This document shows, piece by piece, positions 43,335-52,400 of a DNA stretch of 64,000 bases. This DNA comes from Rheinheimera texasensis DSM 17496 (GTDB lineage: Bacteria > Pseudomonadota > Gammaproteobacteria > Enterobacterales > Alteromonadaceae). Where the stretch lies: NCBI RefSeq assembly GCF_000711985.1, contig NZ_JONU01000007.1:124001-188000 (forward strand), in the 5' to 3' direction. The notes under the pieces are model-generated. The model made no database searches. It was not told the origin of the DNA and saw nothing but the letters and a program-made list of their open reading frames with translations. Position numbers and translations under genes: made by a program. How positions within the stretch are numbered: the stretch's first letter is position 1; every line of letters begins with the position of its first letter.

Positions 43335-44285
43335 TTAGCCAGCCTGTCGTTTCCCAGCCAGATGGTGTTTTAACAACGGTGATAACGCTGTGATGGCGGA
43401 ACCGGCGACCACCAGCAATGCACCAGTCACGGACCAGAAATTCAGTCCCTGCGCTGGCGCAGCATCCGGAAACAACCAGCTGACGATATTGGCGAACAAA
43501 ATAGTCAGCAGCGGCGTAATAGCAAGCACAGCGCTGACCTTCGACGCTTCCCAGTGTTCCAGCGCTTCGGCAAATGCGCCATACGCGATGATGGTGTTGA
43601 GACAACAAAACGCCAGCAAACCCCACTGTAAGCCAGTCAGCTGCAGCACCGGGTTCAAATCAATCAGCGGCAGGAAACATACTGCGCCGGCCAGATAAAT
43701 AAACCACATGATTTGCTGCGAGTTAAAAGTCATCAATAGCTGCTTTTGTGCCAGCGCATAACAAGCCCAGGTCACAGCGGCGATGACCACCAGTAACACA
43801 CCGAGGCTGTCCTGATTAAACTGGGTCAGCAAGATCAGCAGTTTTTCATTAAAAAACAGTAATAATCCCGACACTAACAAGGTTGCACCAATCTTTTGCC
43901 ACAGTAAAAGCTGCTCGCGGAAGATAAAAATGCCGCCCATCATCATCAGAAAAGGCGCCAGCTGGATCACCACCTGTGCTGTTTCTGCCGTTAATAAATG
44001 CAAGCCCATCAGGTATAAGATGTAATTAGACAACAAACCGCCGATAGCGATGATTAAAAGCGTTAGCGCTTTTTTACTCAGACCACGCACCGCTGGCAGC
44101 GCATTTTTTTGCCAAAGCACCAGACTCACAAACAAAGCCGCTACTAAAAACCGCACCCAGGTGATGGTATTGGCGCTGAGATCCATCAATAAATGTTTTA
44201 ATGCAATGGGCAACATACCCCAAAGCACTGCAGTGACTAACGCCAGAATAAAGCCGTAAAAACTGCGGCCGGACGCCTGATGCAT
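43335..44285 (-). CDS. DMT-superfamily (EamA) transporter
   Basis: Inner-membrane transporter of 316 residues with about ten membrane segments in two EamA repeats (about 10-140 and 150-300). Typical patterns are ALVTAVLWGMLPIALKHLL at the start and SAVLAITPLLTILFANIVSWLFPD near the end. It is not close in sequence to the other DMT gene in the window. The substrate is unknown. It is divergent from pfkA across 178 bases and probably transcribed alone. Confidence 0.82.
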   Translation of the reverse strand: MHQASGRSFYGFILALVTAVLWGMLPIALKHLLMDLSANTITWVRFLVAALFVSLVLWQKNALPAVRGLSKKALTLLIIAIGGLLSNYILYLMGLHLLTAETAQVVIQLAPFLMMMGGIFIFREQLLLWQKIGATLLVSGLLLFFNEKLLILLTQFNQDSLGVLLVVIAAVTWACYALAQKQLLMTFNSQQIMWFIYLAGAVCFLPLIDLNPVLQLTGLQWGLLAFCCLNTIIAYGAFAEALEHWEASKVSAVLAITPLLTILFANIVSWLFPDAAPAQGLNFWSVTGALLVVAGSAITALSPLLKHHLAGKRQAG

Positions 44286-44463
44286 ACCCTACCCTTAGTT
44301 AAAAAAAGCGCGCTATTGTCGTTGTTTTTGCCACATTTGTCGCCTGTTATCCGCAGTTATCGCTGCATTTTGTCGCGGATTGTCTGCTGTTTGCGTTATA
44401 TCAACTAAAAATGATTTACGCTGGTTTATGCTGGTGTTAGATGAACGCTTGTGGGTAAAACAA

Positions 44464-45450
44464 ATGAAAAAAATTGGTGTCCTGACTTCGGGTGGTGATG
44501 CGCCCGGGATGAACGCTGCGCTGCGTGCTGTAGTGTTGACCGCCTGCCAGTATGGCATTGAGGTCATTGGTTTTCGCCACGGTTTTAATGGCATTTTTCA
44601 GCGTGACTTCCAAATATTAACTACTGCAGACGTTCGTCAGATAGCTCACATTGGCGGCACTATTCTTAAAAGCGCACGCTGCAAACGTTTACCGGAGCCC
44701 GGCGGCCCACAGCAAGCCGCAGAAATTCTGCATGAGCTTTGCATTGAAGCACTGCTGGTGATTGGCGGTGACGGTTCATTTCGTGGCTGTGTAGCATTAT
44801 CGCAACATTACCGCGGGCAGTTGGTTGGGTTGCCTGGCACCATCGACAATGATTTGGATGGCACTGATCTAACCATCGGCTTTGCCACAGCACTGGAAAC
44901 GGCATTAGAAGCTATCGATAAAATTCGCGACACCGCCGATGCCTTTGAACGGACCTTTTTGGTTGAAGTGATGGGCCGCCACACCGGTTATCTGGCGCTA
45001 TCAGCTGGTATTGCCGGCAGTGCGGAGCAAATTATTTGCCCTGAGTATGGTGAAGTTGTTGATGTCGCAGACATCGCTGCCGACATCCGCAGTTATCAGC
45101 AACAACATGGTGCTTGCAGTTACATTATTGTGCTGGCAGAAACCATGTATCCTGCTGGCGCCGCGACTCTGGCGCAGGAGTTGTCCGTGCAAAGCGGTAC
45201 TGAATGCCGCGCTGTGGTGCTTGGCCACTTACAACGCGGCGGCAGTCCGGTCGGTTCAGACCGTATTCTGGCAACCAAACTGGGCGCATATTCAGTGGAA
45301 CAGCTGGTGGCTGGCCATGCACATATGATGATGGCTGGCGAACAGGCCGGTCAGGCGGTGTTGTTTCCGCTTCGGCTCACTGGTGCCCAGCACAAAAAAG
45401 CGGACCCGTTTTTATTAGCCTGGCAGGACAGAATTTTACAGCAGCATTAA
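44464..45450 (+). CDS. pfkA: ATP-dependent 6-phosphofructokinase
   Basis: Glycolytic kinase of 328 residues. MKKIGVLTSGGDAPGMNA holds the ATP loop. GGDGSFRGC near 100 and GLPGTIDNDLDGTD near 123 (catalytic Asp) fit the ATP-using type, since the pyrophosphate-using type has Asp and Lys at the two diagnostic sites. VEVMGRHTGYLAL follows near 162. I start at ATG 44464, matching family starts. The Shine-Dalgarno is weak. Its presence beside a full Entner-Doudoroff operon means both routes are available. Confidence 0.94.
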   Translation: MKKIGVLTSGGDAPGMNAALRAVVLTACQYGIEVIGFRHGFNGIFQRDFQILTTADVRQIAHIGGTILKSARCKRLPEPGGPQQAAEILHELCIEALLVIGGDGSFRGCVALSQHYRGQLVGLPGTIDNDLDGTDLTIGFATALETALEAIDKIRDTADAFERTFLVEVMGRHTGYLALSAGIAGSAEQIICPEYGEVVDVADIAADIRSYQQQHGACSYIIVLAETMYPAGAATLAQELSVQSGTECRAVVLGHLQRGGSPVGSDRILATKLGAYSVEQLVAGHAHMMMAGEQAGQAVLFPLRLTGAQHKKADPFLLAWQDRILQQH

Positions 45451-45479
45451 AGCAGTTGACAAAGAGCCTTGAAAAACAA

Positions 45480-45502
45480 AACGGCGTCTCAAAGACGCCG
45501 TT
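45480..45502. terminator. Bidirectional terminator between pfkA and response regulator
   Basis: AACGGCGTCT/AGACGCCGTT, a 10-bp perfect stem with a three-base loop, between convergent genes. Confidence 0.85.
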
Positions 45503-45520
45503 ATTGTCTGCAATGCCGGC

Positions 45521-46348
45521 TTAACTGCCAAATACAGTTTTAACCCGATCTTTATAACTGCGGCTGACTTTCACCGACTGGCCGTTGGTCAGCATCAACT
45601 GATGTTCGCCGTTGGCCAGCATCTGCAATTTAGCGATAGTGCCGACATTGACGATCGCCGAGCGATGCACCCGCACAAATAAACGCGGGTCCAGTTCCTG
45701 CTCCAGCTCTTTCATGGTGCGGCGCAAAATGTGGGTTTGACCGTCATTGGTGTGAATACACATATAGTCGCCAGCCGCGTCGACCCAATCGATGTTTGCG
45801 ACCAGCACCCGGGTGATTTCACCGGAATCTTTGATGCTGATGGCGTCCGGGAACTTGTCGTTCATCACCGGTTGTTCATTATCCAGACGGCCTAAGATTT
45901 GCGCGGTATCTTCACCGGTGAGCTTTGCCACCACTTCAGCGAGCTGGCCTTTATGCTTGTGGTCGTCGCGGGCTTCATAAGCCCGCAGCAGTTTTTCCAC
46001 AGCAGCCTGCAGTCTTTCTGTTTCCACCGGTTTTAACACATAATCGACGGCGCTGACATCAAATGCACTCAGCGCATAATGATCAAATGCTGTGACAAAA
46101 ATCACATAAGGCAGCTGTTTCAGTTGTTGCTGTAATTGTTTGAGCACAGCAAAACCATCTAACACCGGCATTTCAACATCGAGAAATAACACATCTGGCT
46201 TGTGTTCCAGTACCGCGTGAATGGCTTCTTCACCATTGCTGCACTGCGCCACTACTTCCAGCTCATTGAATGCAGCAAGCCGCATCAGCATGCCCTTTCG
46301 TGCCAGCGGTTCATCGTCGACTACGACAACTTTAAGCATGTTCTTCAT
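45521..46348 (-). CDS. LytTR-type response regulator
   Basis: Two-component response regulator of 275 residues. The receiver domain (about 4-125) has acidic pair DDEP, phospho-acceptor Asp in DVLFLDVEMPVLDGF near 58, Thr in VTAFDHYA and Lys in YVLKPV near 108. A LytTR DNA-binding domain (about 170-272: DYMCIHTNDGQTHILRRTMKELEQEL…FVRVHRSAIVN) follows. I choose the ATG at 46348, which has GGAAGAG upstream and overlaps the kinase gene by 17 bases. Target genes are not evident here. Confidence 0.88.
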   Translation of the reverse strand: MKNMLKVVVVDDEPLARKGMLMRLAAFNELEVVAQCSNGEEAIHAVLEHKPDVLFLDVEMPVLDGFAVLKQLQQQLKQLPYVIFVTAFDHYALSAFDVSAVDYVLKPVETERLQAAVEKLLRAYEARDDHKHKGQLAEVVAKLTGEDTAQILGRLDNEQPVMNDKFPDAISIKDSGEITRVLVANIDWVDAAGDYMCIHTNDGQTHILRRTMKELEQELDPRLFVRVHRSAIVNVGTIAKLQMLANGEHQLMLTNGQSVKVSRSYKDRVKTVFGS

Positions 46349-47411
46349 TCGTCTCTTCCACCTCAAATGGGATCCGGATATTCACTTTGACACCTTGTGG
46401 CTGATTGTGAGTCAGCACCAGTGAGAAATTCTTGTCATACAATGCAGCCAGGCGCTCGCGGGTATTCACCAGCCCAAGTCCGCTGTTTTCCTTCGGCAGG
46501 CCGGCATCAATTGGCATGCCCGGGCCATTGTCAGCAACTTCTATAAGCAAATCATGACCAAATTTACGTGCCTTAATCGCAATCAGACCACCATTTGCCT
46601 GCCTGGCGACGGCATATTTAATCGCATTCTCTACCAATGGCTGCAAAATCAGGCTGGGTACCAGCGCGGATTCGGTGTTGTCAGCGATGTCGTATTCAAT
46701 CGTCAGGCGTTCAGAAAAGCGGACTTTTTCAATCTCAAGATACAAAGCGGCGGCATGAATTTCCTGCGACAGCGCGACTTTTTTAATCGGGTCTTTGTAG
46801 AGGGAATACCGTAAAAAGTCACTGAGCCGGCTGAGCATTTTATTGGCAGTGTCGGCTTCGCCCAGCATCACCAGTGTAGAAATGGCGTTTAACGTATTAA
46901 ATAAAAAATGTGGATTGAGCTGATAGCGCAACATCTTGAGCTGGGCTTCGTGCGCTTTGTTTGATGCAGTCAGCAGCTTTTGTTTTTCCTGCTGTAGGCT
47001 TTGATAATAGCGCACACCAAAGTATAAGCCGCTCCAGCTCAGCATCACATAAAAAGCGACCGGGGTTTGTTCCAGATATTGCAGCCAGTCTTTTGGCCGA
47101 AAACCATGCCGGTAGATTTCCCAGTAGTTGAAGTTCTTGATAACCGACCAGCAGGCCGCGGTGACCAAAGAAGCCAACAACACTGTGGCAATCAGCGCGG
47201 CCGGATGCCAGCTGCGGATGCGCTGGTAGAAATACCGTAGCGGGATCGTCAACAGCCAGCCGGCGTAGGCATCGAGCGCAACGACTAACAGATAAGCATC
47301 GCGCATTTCCTGAAAGAGCGAACCGAGAAAAGCAACCAACGCAAAACCCAGCCATCCGAGGCTGTGCAAAATCCAAAACTGGCGGTGTCGGTCTTCAAAA
47401 ATTCGCAGCAA
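46332..47411 (-). CDS. LytS/YehU-type sensor histidine kinase
   Basis: Membrane histidine kinase of 359 residues. Four hydrophobic segments (about 12-140) form the sensor region. A short coiled coil leads to the HisKA_7TM-like His_kinase domain with the phospho-His in LRYQLNPHFLFNTLNAIS near 167. The ATPase lobe shows PSLILQPLVENAIKY near 253 and VADNGPGMP, SGLGLVNTRERL near 295-320. The start appears to be TTG (LLRIFED) with GGAAA upstream. It overlaps its response regulator gene, a normal pairing. Confidence 0.86.
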   Translation of the reverse strand: MLRIFEDRHRQFWILHSLGWLGFALVAFLGSLFQEMRDAYLLVVALDAYAGWLLTIPLRYFYQRIRSWHPAALIATVLLASLVTAACWSVIKNFNYWEIYRHGFRPKDWLQYLEQTPVAFYVMLSWSGLYFGVRYYQSLQQEKQKLLTASNKAHEAQLKMLRYQLNPHFLFNTLNAISTLVMLGEADTANKMLSRLSDFLRYSLYKDPIKKVALSQEIHAAALYLEIEKVRFSERLTIEYDIADNTESALVPSLILQPLVENAIKYAVARQANGGLIAIKARKFGHDLLIEVADNGPGMPIDAGLPKENSGLGLVNTRERLAALYDKNFSLVLTHNQPQGVKVNIRIPFEVEETNEEHA

Positions 47412-47522
47412 GCGCAGATTTCCATCTAAATGAGGTGGCCGATTATACCAAAGCTGCCTTCGGATGAATCGGCATTGATCCCGCGCCAGTCTCTGTTAGT
47501 CGCAGCGATAGTCGGCCTTATC

Positions 47523-47921
47523 TTAACCCAGTACCGGAGTTGGCTTGCGATCCGGTCCAAGCGCGACAAAAGTGAAAGACCCGGAAATAGCCCGGTGCTG
47601 GTCGTCGCTGTACATATTTTCAACAAATATATCGACGTTCACACGGATGCTGGTACGGCCGACATGGTCGATACGGGCAACCAGTTCAATGATAGTCCCG
47701 GCCGGGATGGATTCTTTGAAGTCGACACGGTCCGAGCTGACAGTGACCAGTGGCTTGCGACAAAAACGCGTGGCGGCAATAAAGGCGGCCTCGTCCATCC
47801 AGGCCAGAGCTTCACCACCAAACAGTGTATTGTGATGATTGGTGCGGCCCGGAAATACGGTTTTAGTGACGCGGGTGACTGCTTGCTCAATGCGCACTGC
47901 AACTTGTGCTTCGTTCATCAT
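47523..47921 (-). CDS. yciA: Acyl-CoA thioesterase, YciA-like
   Basis: Hot-dog-fold thioesterase of 132 residues that hydrolyses acyl-CoA. FPGRTNHHNTLFGGEALAWMDEAAFIAATRF near 23-53 contains the conserved Asn/His and the Asp of the active site, and VTVSSDRVDF follows near 59. Length and motifs fit YciA. GGGAG lies before the ATG. It is followed by the divergently placed two-component genes and is probably monocistronic. Confidence 0.86.
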   Translation of the reverse strand: MMNEAQVAVRIEQAVTRVTKTVFPGRTNHHNTLFGGEALAWMDEAAFIAATRFCRKPLVTVSSDRVDFKESIPAGTIIELVARIDHVGRTSIRVNVDIFVENMYSDDQHRAISGSFTFVALGPDRKPTPVLG

Positions 47922-47986
47922 ATTGGGAACTCCCTAATGGAAAAGCCGCGCATTCTAGTTGATGTACGGCGTATCCGACAAACGCT

Positions 47987-48337
47987 TCAGCGCGCCAGCA
48001 TCGGGCCTAATGCTTTGCCACCGACTAAATGCATATGTAGGTGAAACACTTCCTGACCACCGTGTTGATTGCAGTTTACAATCAGCCGATAGCCATTCTC
48101 CGCAATACCAGCCTCTGCAGCGAGTTTGCGCGCGACGGTAAAGAGCCGGCCGAGTGCAGCTTCGTGCACTGCTTCGACATCATTCGCGGTCGGGATTAAT
48201 ACATTAGGGATAATCAGAATATGCGTTGGGGCGCGTGGATTGATATCGCGAAAAGCTGTGACCAGTTCGTCCTGATATAAAATGTCAGCGGGGATTTCGC
48301 GGCGGATAATTTTACTGAAAATCGTTTCTTGTGCCAT
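47987..48337 (-). CDS. hinT: HIT-family purine nucleoside phosphoramidase
   Basis: Histidine-triad nucleotide hydrolase of 116 residues. The triad HLHMHLVGG near 99-107 and the N-terminal [20 protein letters not shown], with [13 protein letters not shown] near 33, are classical HinT features. Its ATG overlaps, in the opposite direction, the upstream region of the M61 peptidase gene. Confidence 0.93.
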   Translation of the reverse strand: MAQETIFSKIIRREIPADILYQDELVTAFRDINPRAPTHILIIPNVLIPTANDVEAVHEAALGRLFTVARKLAAEAGIAENGYRLIVNCNQHGGQEVFHLHMHLVGGKALGPMLAR

Positions 48338-48403
48338 TTCAACTCCTTATTATGCAGCGCCGGCGTTATAATCCGGCGAAACAGCAAGCCGGAAGTATAT
48401 GTG

Positions 48404-50200
48404 ATGAATGAAGTTCGTTACCAGCTGGAACTGGCAGATTTAGCCGGTCACTATGTCGATATTTGCGTGGAACTGATGCCGCATGACAAAGCAGGTGTGC
48501 TTTTGACTCTGCCGGCCTGGATCCCCGGTTCTTATATGATCCGCGACTTTGCCCGCCATCTGCTGGATATCCGGGCATATGACCAGGCCGGGCCGTTGCC
48601 GCTGGTTCAGACCGATAAACAAAGCTGGTTACTTGAACATCGGAGCCAACAGGTCAAAGTAAGTTATCGGCTTTATGCCTTTGATTTGTCAGTGCGCGCT
48701 AATTATCTCAGTGCCGATATTGCCGTTATAAATCCTGCGGCGAGCTGCCTGCAGGTCGTTGGGCAACAGCATCTGCCGCATTTGGTTGAGATCCGGCGCG
48801 GCCAGGCTCCGCAACACTGGCAACTGGCGACAGGCTTACCGCGAGCAGAAGACACGGCGCCGTTGCAATTTGGTTTTTATCGCGCGCCTAATTATGCGCA
48901 GTTAATTGATTGTCCGGTTCTGGCAGGTAAGCTGGATGTCGCCAGTTTTGTCATCGATAAGGTGCCGCATCATCTGGTGTTATGCGGTGCAGTTGCGACA
49001 GACGTGCAGCGTATAGCCACCGATTTACAGCGGCTGTGTCAGGTGCAAAAACAGGTGTTTGGTGCCCTGCCCGCTGATTTAGACGAGTATTGGTTTTTAA
49101 CCTGGGTGGTTGATCAGGGCTACGGCGGTCTGGAACATCGCAATTCAACCTTACTGCTGTGTAACTGCTTTGATTTACCCAATCCGCGTCTGCCTGCTGA
49201 ATATTCAGAGGACTATCAGAATTTCCTCGCATTGTGCAGTCACGAGTATTTCCATACCTGGTGGGTAAAACGCGCCAGGCCCACGCCTTATCTTGACTAC
49301 CAGCTGCAAGCCGAACAGTACAGTACGCAGCTATGGCTATATGAGGGCTTTACCTCTTATTACGACGATTTGAGTTTATTGCGTACCGGCATTCTGACGC
49401 TGGAGCAGTATTTGACCGGCCTTGCCAAAACCATCAGTCGGTTACAACGCGCGCCGGCAAATCAACGGCAAAGTCTGGCCGATAGTAGCTTCAATGCCTG
49501 GACCCGCTTTTACCGCCAGGATGAAAACGCCGTTAATGCGGTGGTCAGCTATTACGCAAAAGGTGCCTTGTTAGCGTTTTGCCTGGACGCCGAACTGCAG
49601 CAACTAAACCTCAACTTAGACGGGCTGATGCAGCTTTGTTGGCAGCAGTATGGTCAGGGCGAGACCGGTAGTGAGGACGACACTTTTTTCCATTTATTGC
49701 AGCAATATTCGCACTCCGAAGTGCTAGTGGAAAAAGTTCGACATTGGGTGCAGTATCCAGCAGCATTGCCGCTGGCAGAGGCGGCACTAGCACTGGGACT
49801 TGAGTTGAGCTGGCGTCAGCCAGAGCATCATCAGGACCACAGTGGTAACAAAGAACTGCCGTTAGCGTCGCTCGAACCAGGTTTTCACTATGAAGTGAAA
49901 ACCGATGGGTTGTTGCTCACTGCGGTGCGTAATAACACGCCCGCGCACCGGGCCGGTTTTAGCAGTGGCGATTTGTTGATTGCTGTCGCGCAGTTAAAAG
50001 CAACAGAAGCAACCCTGAAGCAGCTGTTGTTGCGGGCTGTACCGGGTGATGTGATCAGTTGCCACCTCTTTCGCCAGCAACGCTTAGTAGAGCTCAACCT
50101 GCAACTGGAAGTTGTACCGGCGACGGTGGCAGTGTTGAATGCAGTGTCGCAGCGCACAAGTTGGCCGGGTGTCAGCTGGTCATTAAATAACGCGGAATAA
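48404..50200 (+). CDS. M61-family glycyl aminopeptidase with PDZ domain
   Basis: Zinc metallopeptidase of 598 residues. An N-terminal beta-sheet domain (LTLPAWIPGSYMIRDFARHL near 39) precedes the gluzincin core. The zinc motif HEYFH lies in LCSHEYFHTWWVKR near 283, with the third ligand Glu in WLYEGFTSYYDDL near 317. A PDZ-like domain follows (about 495-560: GLLLTAVRNNTPAHRAGFSSGDLLIAV). There is no signal peptide, so it is cytosolic. I start at ATG 48404 (GGAAG upstream). TATAAT at 48367-48372 is a likely -10. Confidence 0.9.
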   Translation: MNEVRYQLELADLAGHYVDICVELMPHDKAGVLLTLPAWIPGSYMIRDFARHLLDIRAYDQAGPLPLVQTDKQSWLLEHRSQQVKVSYRLYAFDLSVRANYLSADIAVINPAASCLQVVGQQHLPHLVEIRRGQAPQHWQLATGLPRAEDTAPLQFGFYRAPNYAQLIDCPVLAGKLDVASFVIDKVPHHLVLCGAVATDVQRIATDLQRLCQVQKQVFGALPADLDEYWFLTWVVDQGYGGLEHRNSTLLLCNCFDLPNPRLPAEYSEDYQNFLALCSHEYFHTWWVKRARPTPYLDYQLQAEQYSTQLWLYEGFTSYYDDLSLLRTGILTLEQYLTGLAKTISRLQRAPANQRQSLADSSFNAWTRFYRQDENAVNAVVSYYAKGALLAFCLDAELQQLNLNLDGLMQLCWQQYGQGETGSEDDTFFHLLQQYSHSEVLVEKVRHWVQYPAALPLAEAALALGLELSWRQPEHHQDHSGNKELPLASLEPGFHYEVKTDGLLLTAVRNNTPAHRAGFSSGDLLIAVAQLKATEATLKQLLLRAVPGDVISCHLFRQQRLVELNLQLEVVPATVAVLNAVSQRTSWPGVSWSLNNAE

Positions 50201-50227
50201 CGTTGAGAAACTCGCCGGTCAGAAACA

Positions 50228-50254
50228 ATCAGCCCGCGATAACCGCGGGCTGAT
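50228..50254. terminator. Bidirectional terminator after M61 peptidase gene
   Basis: ATCAGCCCGCG/CGCGGGCTGAT, an 11-bp perfect stem with a five-base loop, between convergent genes. T-tracts are short. Confidence 0.7.
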
Positions 50255-50276
50255 GCTATTTAGGAGCTTGAGGTCT

Positions 50277-51131
50277 TCAGGCAAAAGCGATAGCGCCTTT
50301 GCCTACTCCCTCATACGCAACTACTTTGTAGGCCGCAGGTTCCAGTGCCTGCAAAGTGTTAGCAATATATTCAGCCAGACACTCGACCGTAGTGTCGCAC
50401 GGCACGATTTCGCAGTGACTGACCGGCAAAGCGATTTCAAACCAGCCTTGCGGTGCCTGATAGCGGAAAAAATGGCTGTTGTCCTGCGGTTGTAGCCATT
50501 GGCATTCTGCTGCCTGAACCTGATCTTCTGCGGTGCCGAGATAAATATCAGTCCAGCGTTCAGTCCAATATTTGTTCAGGCGTGGGCTCAGCATATTGTG
50601 CTGATAAATTTCGATAGTTGAACGGTGGCCATGTGCGATGCGCTGGCAGTTACCATCATGTTTTTTCAGGCCGTGGCTGTAGTGATAATAAAAGCCATTG
50701 GCTTTTTCCGGCCGCAATACAAACAGCAGTTGCTGCACATTGTCCGGCAACAGTGGTTTAATTTGCTGCTGCAAAAATAATGTCAGGCTGGTTTCATCAA
50801 CCTTGTCTGCAGGAATGGCCACATGAGCATCTGCAGGCGATGCGATCTGCACCTGGCCACGCTGACTTTGCAGTGATAACACTTCGGTTTCGCCGGCCTT
50901 GTGGCTGCTGATTGCTGAATGTAACGCCGGATATGCCAGTTTATGATCAACAAGACTATCAATAGCTTTTTTAATGAGCTTTTTAACGTGAGCAAAATCC
51001 AGCACCATTGAGGTCGCATCAAGGCCGCCATGTAACTCGACATCGACGATAAAACTCTCGCCCAACAAACCGCGCTGCGGGCAGAGGTAAGAAAAATCGA
51101 TCACAGTTAAATCACGGACAAACAGAATCAT
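50277..51131 (-). CDS. Tandem T-fold protein of the 6-carboxytetrahydropterin synthase (QueD) family
   Basis: A 284-residue protein made of two T-fold (QueD/PTPS-like) units. The C-terminal unit keeps the Cys and paired His of the active site (GNCQRIAHGHRSTIEIY near 168) and TTVECLAEYIANTL near 245. The N-terminal unit has the MVLDF…LVDHKLAYP segment near 45-70 but lacks the zinc His motif at its start. The exact reaction is unknown; QueD-like 7-deazaguanine chemistry is only one option. I start at MILFVRDLTV, with GAGAAG upstream. Confidence 0.75.
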   Translation of the reverse strand: MILFVRDLTVIDFSYLCPQRGLLGESFIVDVELHGGLDATSMVLDFAHVKKLIKKAIDSLVDHKLAYPALHSAISSHKAGETEVLSLQSQRGQVQIASPADAHVAIPADKVDETSLTLFLQQQIKPLLPDNVQQLLFVLRPEKANGFYYHYSHGLKKHDGNCQRIAHGHRSTIEIYQHNMLSPRLNKYWTERWTDIYLGTAEDQVQAAECQWLQPQDNSHFFRYQAPQGWFEIALPVSHCEIVPCDTTVECLAEYIANTLQALEPAAYKVVAYEGVGKGAIAFA

Positions 51132-51203
51132 GGTGCTTCTCAACGCAGAAAACGGGCTGACATTATACGGCATCGCGCCCTGACAGTCACAACCGAATCG
51201 ATA

Positions 51204-51461
51204 TCAACGCTGATGTTCGTTCAGCCAGCTGTTCAGCAGGCCAACTTGCCCAAGCTTATGCGCCGCGTACATCAACCGGATGGCATTACTGAGGATTTGG
51301 CTGTCATTCCAATCTGTTTTGCCGACAATTTCCTGATAACAGCTCAGGGCTTCCGGCGTCAGATAGCCGCGCAGTTCCTTTTTGCCGGATTGACGTTGTT
51401 TTTCCCGGTATCTTTGTTGCTTTTCGGCGTTGGTCAGAGCTGGCTGGGCTGATTTGGGCAT
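51204..51461 (-). CDS. Small basic protein, ribbon-helix-helix-like
   Basis: Not assigned. An 85-residue basic protein. TNAEKQQRYREKQRQSGKKELRGYLTPEALSCYQEIVG resembles small DNA-binding proteins that have a basic lead, then a beta strand and helix. The C-terminal half is helical and ends NSWLNEHQR. It lies alone between the T-fold gene and fabA. A DNA-binding role is only inferred. Confidence 0.55.
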   Translation of the reverse strand: MPKSAQPALTNAEKQQRYREKQRQSGKKELRGYLTPEALSCYQEIVGKTDWNDSQILSNAIRLMYAAHKLGQVGLLNSWLNEHQR

Positions 51462-51565
51462 TGCTGGATAATCTCGGTCGAAGCGTCGGTTGGTGCTGTT
51501 GTCATCTGGCTGTCGTCAGTCCGGATTATGTTCAGCCACTGGCGGAAATCGACTAATCGGACTTG

Positions 51566-51589
51566 TTTAGCGTACAACTGTTCGCTAAA
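51566..51589. promoter_or_regulatory. FabR operator upstream of fabA
   Basis: TTTAGCGTACAA and CTGTTCGCTAAA form a near-perfect palindrome (10 of 12 pairs) containing the FabR core AGCG.ACA..TGT.CGCT. It lies 33 bases before fabA, where E. coli FabR binds to match unsaturated fatty acid synthesis to demand. Confidence 0.8.
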
Positions 51590-51621
51590 GTGAGCCGGCA
51601 TTTTTTACGGATTTAACATAC

Positions 51622-52134
51622 ATGACTCAGAATAGCTTTACAAAAGAAGAATTAATCGCGTGTGGTAAAGGTGAATTATTTGGTCCGGGCAACAGTCAGC
51701 TGCCGATTGATAATATGCTGATGATTGACCGTGTGCTGCATATTTCTGAGGAAGGTGGTAAGTACGGCAAAGGCCAGATTATCGCTGAATTCGATATTCA
51801 TCCGGATTTGTGGTTCTTCGCCTGTCATTTCCAGGGTGATCCGGTGATGCCCGGGTGTCTCGGCCTCGATGCGATGTGGCAGCTGGTTGGCTTCTTCCTG
51901 GGCTGGTGTGGTGGTCCTGGTAAAGGACGGGCACTGGGCGTTGGTGAAGTAAAGTTCACTGGTCAAATCCTGCCGACCGCGAAAAAAGTCACTTATACCA
52001 TTGATATGAAACGGGTGATCAAACGCAAATTATTTATGGGCATCGCCGATGGTGTGGTCAGCGTGGATGGCCGTGATATCTATGCTGCGGAAGAATTAAA
52101 AGTTGGCCTGTTCCAGGACACTTCCAGTTTCTAA
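51622..52134 (+). CDS. fabA: 3-hydroxydecanoyl-ACP dehydratase/isomerase
   Basis: Dehydrates 3-hydroxydecanoyl-ACP and isomerises the trans-2 to cis-3 product, starting unsaturated fatty acid synthesis. It has 170 residues, near E. coli FabA (172). The catalytic His is in [27 protein letters not shown] near 70, with the Asp in GCLGLDAM near 84. fabB is not adjacent. It is convergent with rmf, as in related genera. The FabR box upstream suggests normal lipid-responsive control. Confidence 0.97.
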   Translation: MTQNSFTKEELIACGKGELFGPGNSQLPIDNMLMIDRVLHISEEGGKYGKGQIIAEFDIHPDLWFFACHFQGDPVMPGCLGLDAMWQLVGFFLGWCGGPGKGRALGVGEVKFTGQILPTAKKVTYTIDMKRVIKRKLFMGIADGVVSVDGRDIYAAEELKVGLFQDTSSF

Positions 52135-52160
52135 GCTGATTTAGTGCCGGCTCTGTAACG

Positions 52161-52186
52161 ACAAACCCCGCGATTGCGGGGTTTGT
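52161..52186. terminator. Bidirectional terminator between fabA and rmf
   Basis: ACAAACCCCGC/GCGGGGTTTGT, an 11-bp perfect stem with loop GATT, between convergent genes. Confidence 0.9.
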
Positions 52187-52217
52187 TCCTTAATTCATCA
52201 GTCTCAGCAGACTGGCA

Positions 52218-52400
52218 TTATTGCCCTTTACTAAACAGACCACCACCGCGGTCTTCCATCGCCTCGCGATAACCCCCTAACCACTGCGAGCGCGCATCGA
52301 TACTCTGATACGGACAAAGCTCCTTTGAACGGCCTGTAACACCTGCACGATAACCTTGAGCATGAGCACGTTCTAAACGATCACGTTTTTGTCTTTTCAT
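52218..52400 (-). CDS. rmf: Ribosome modulation factor
   Basis: Small basic protein of 60 residues that pairs 70S ribosomes into inactive 100S dimers in stationary phase. MKRQKRDRLERAHAQGYRAG, then GRSKELCPYQ and RSQWLGGYREAMEDR match E. coli RMF closely. The C-terminus is five residues longer than in E. coli. Expression is usually ppGpp-dependent. The 295 bases upstream to the next gene are AT-rich and hold no other gene. Confidence 0.96.
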   Translation of the reverse strand: MKRQKRDRLERAHAQGYRAGVTGRSKELCPYQSIDARSQWLGGYREAMEDRGGGLFSKGQ

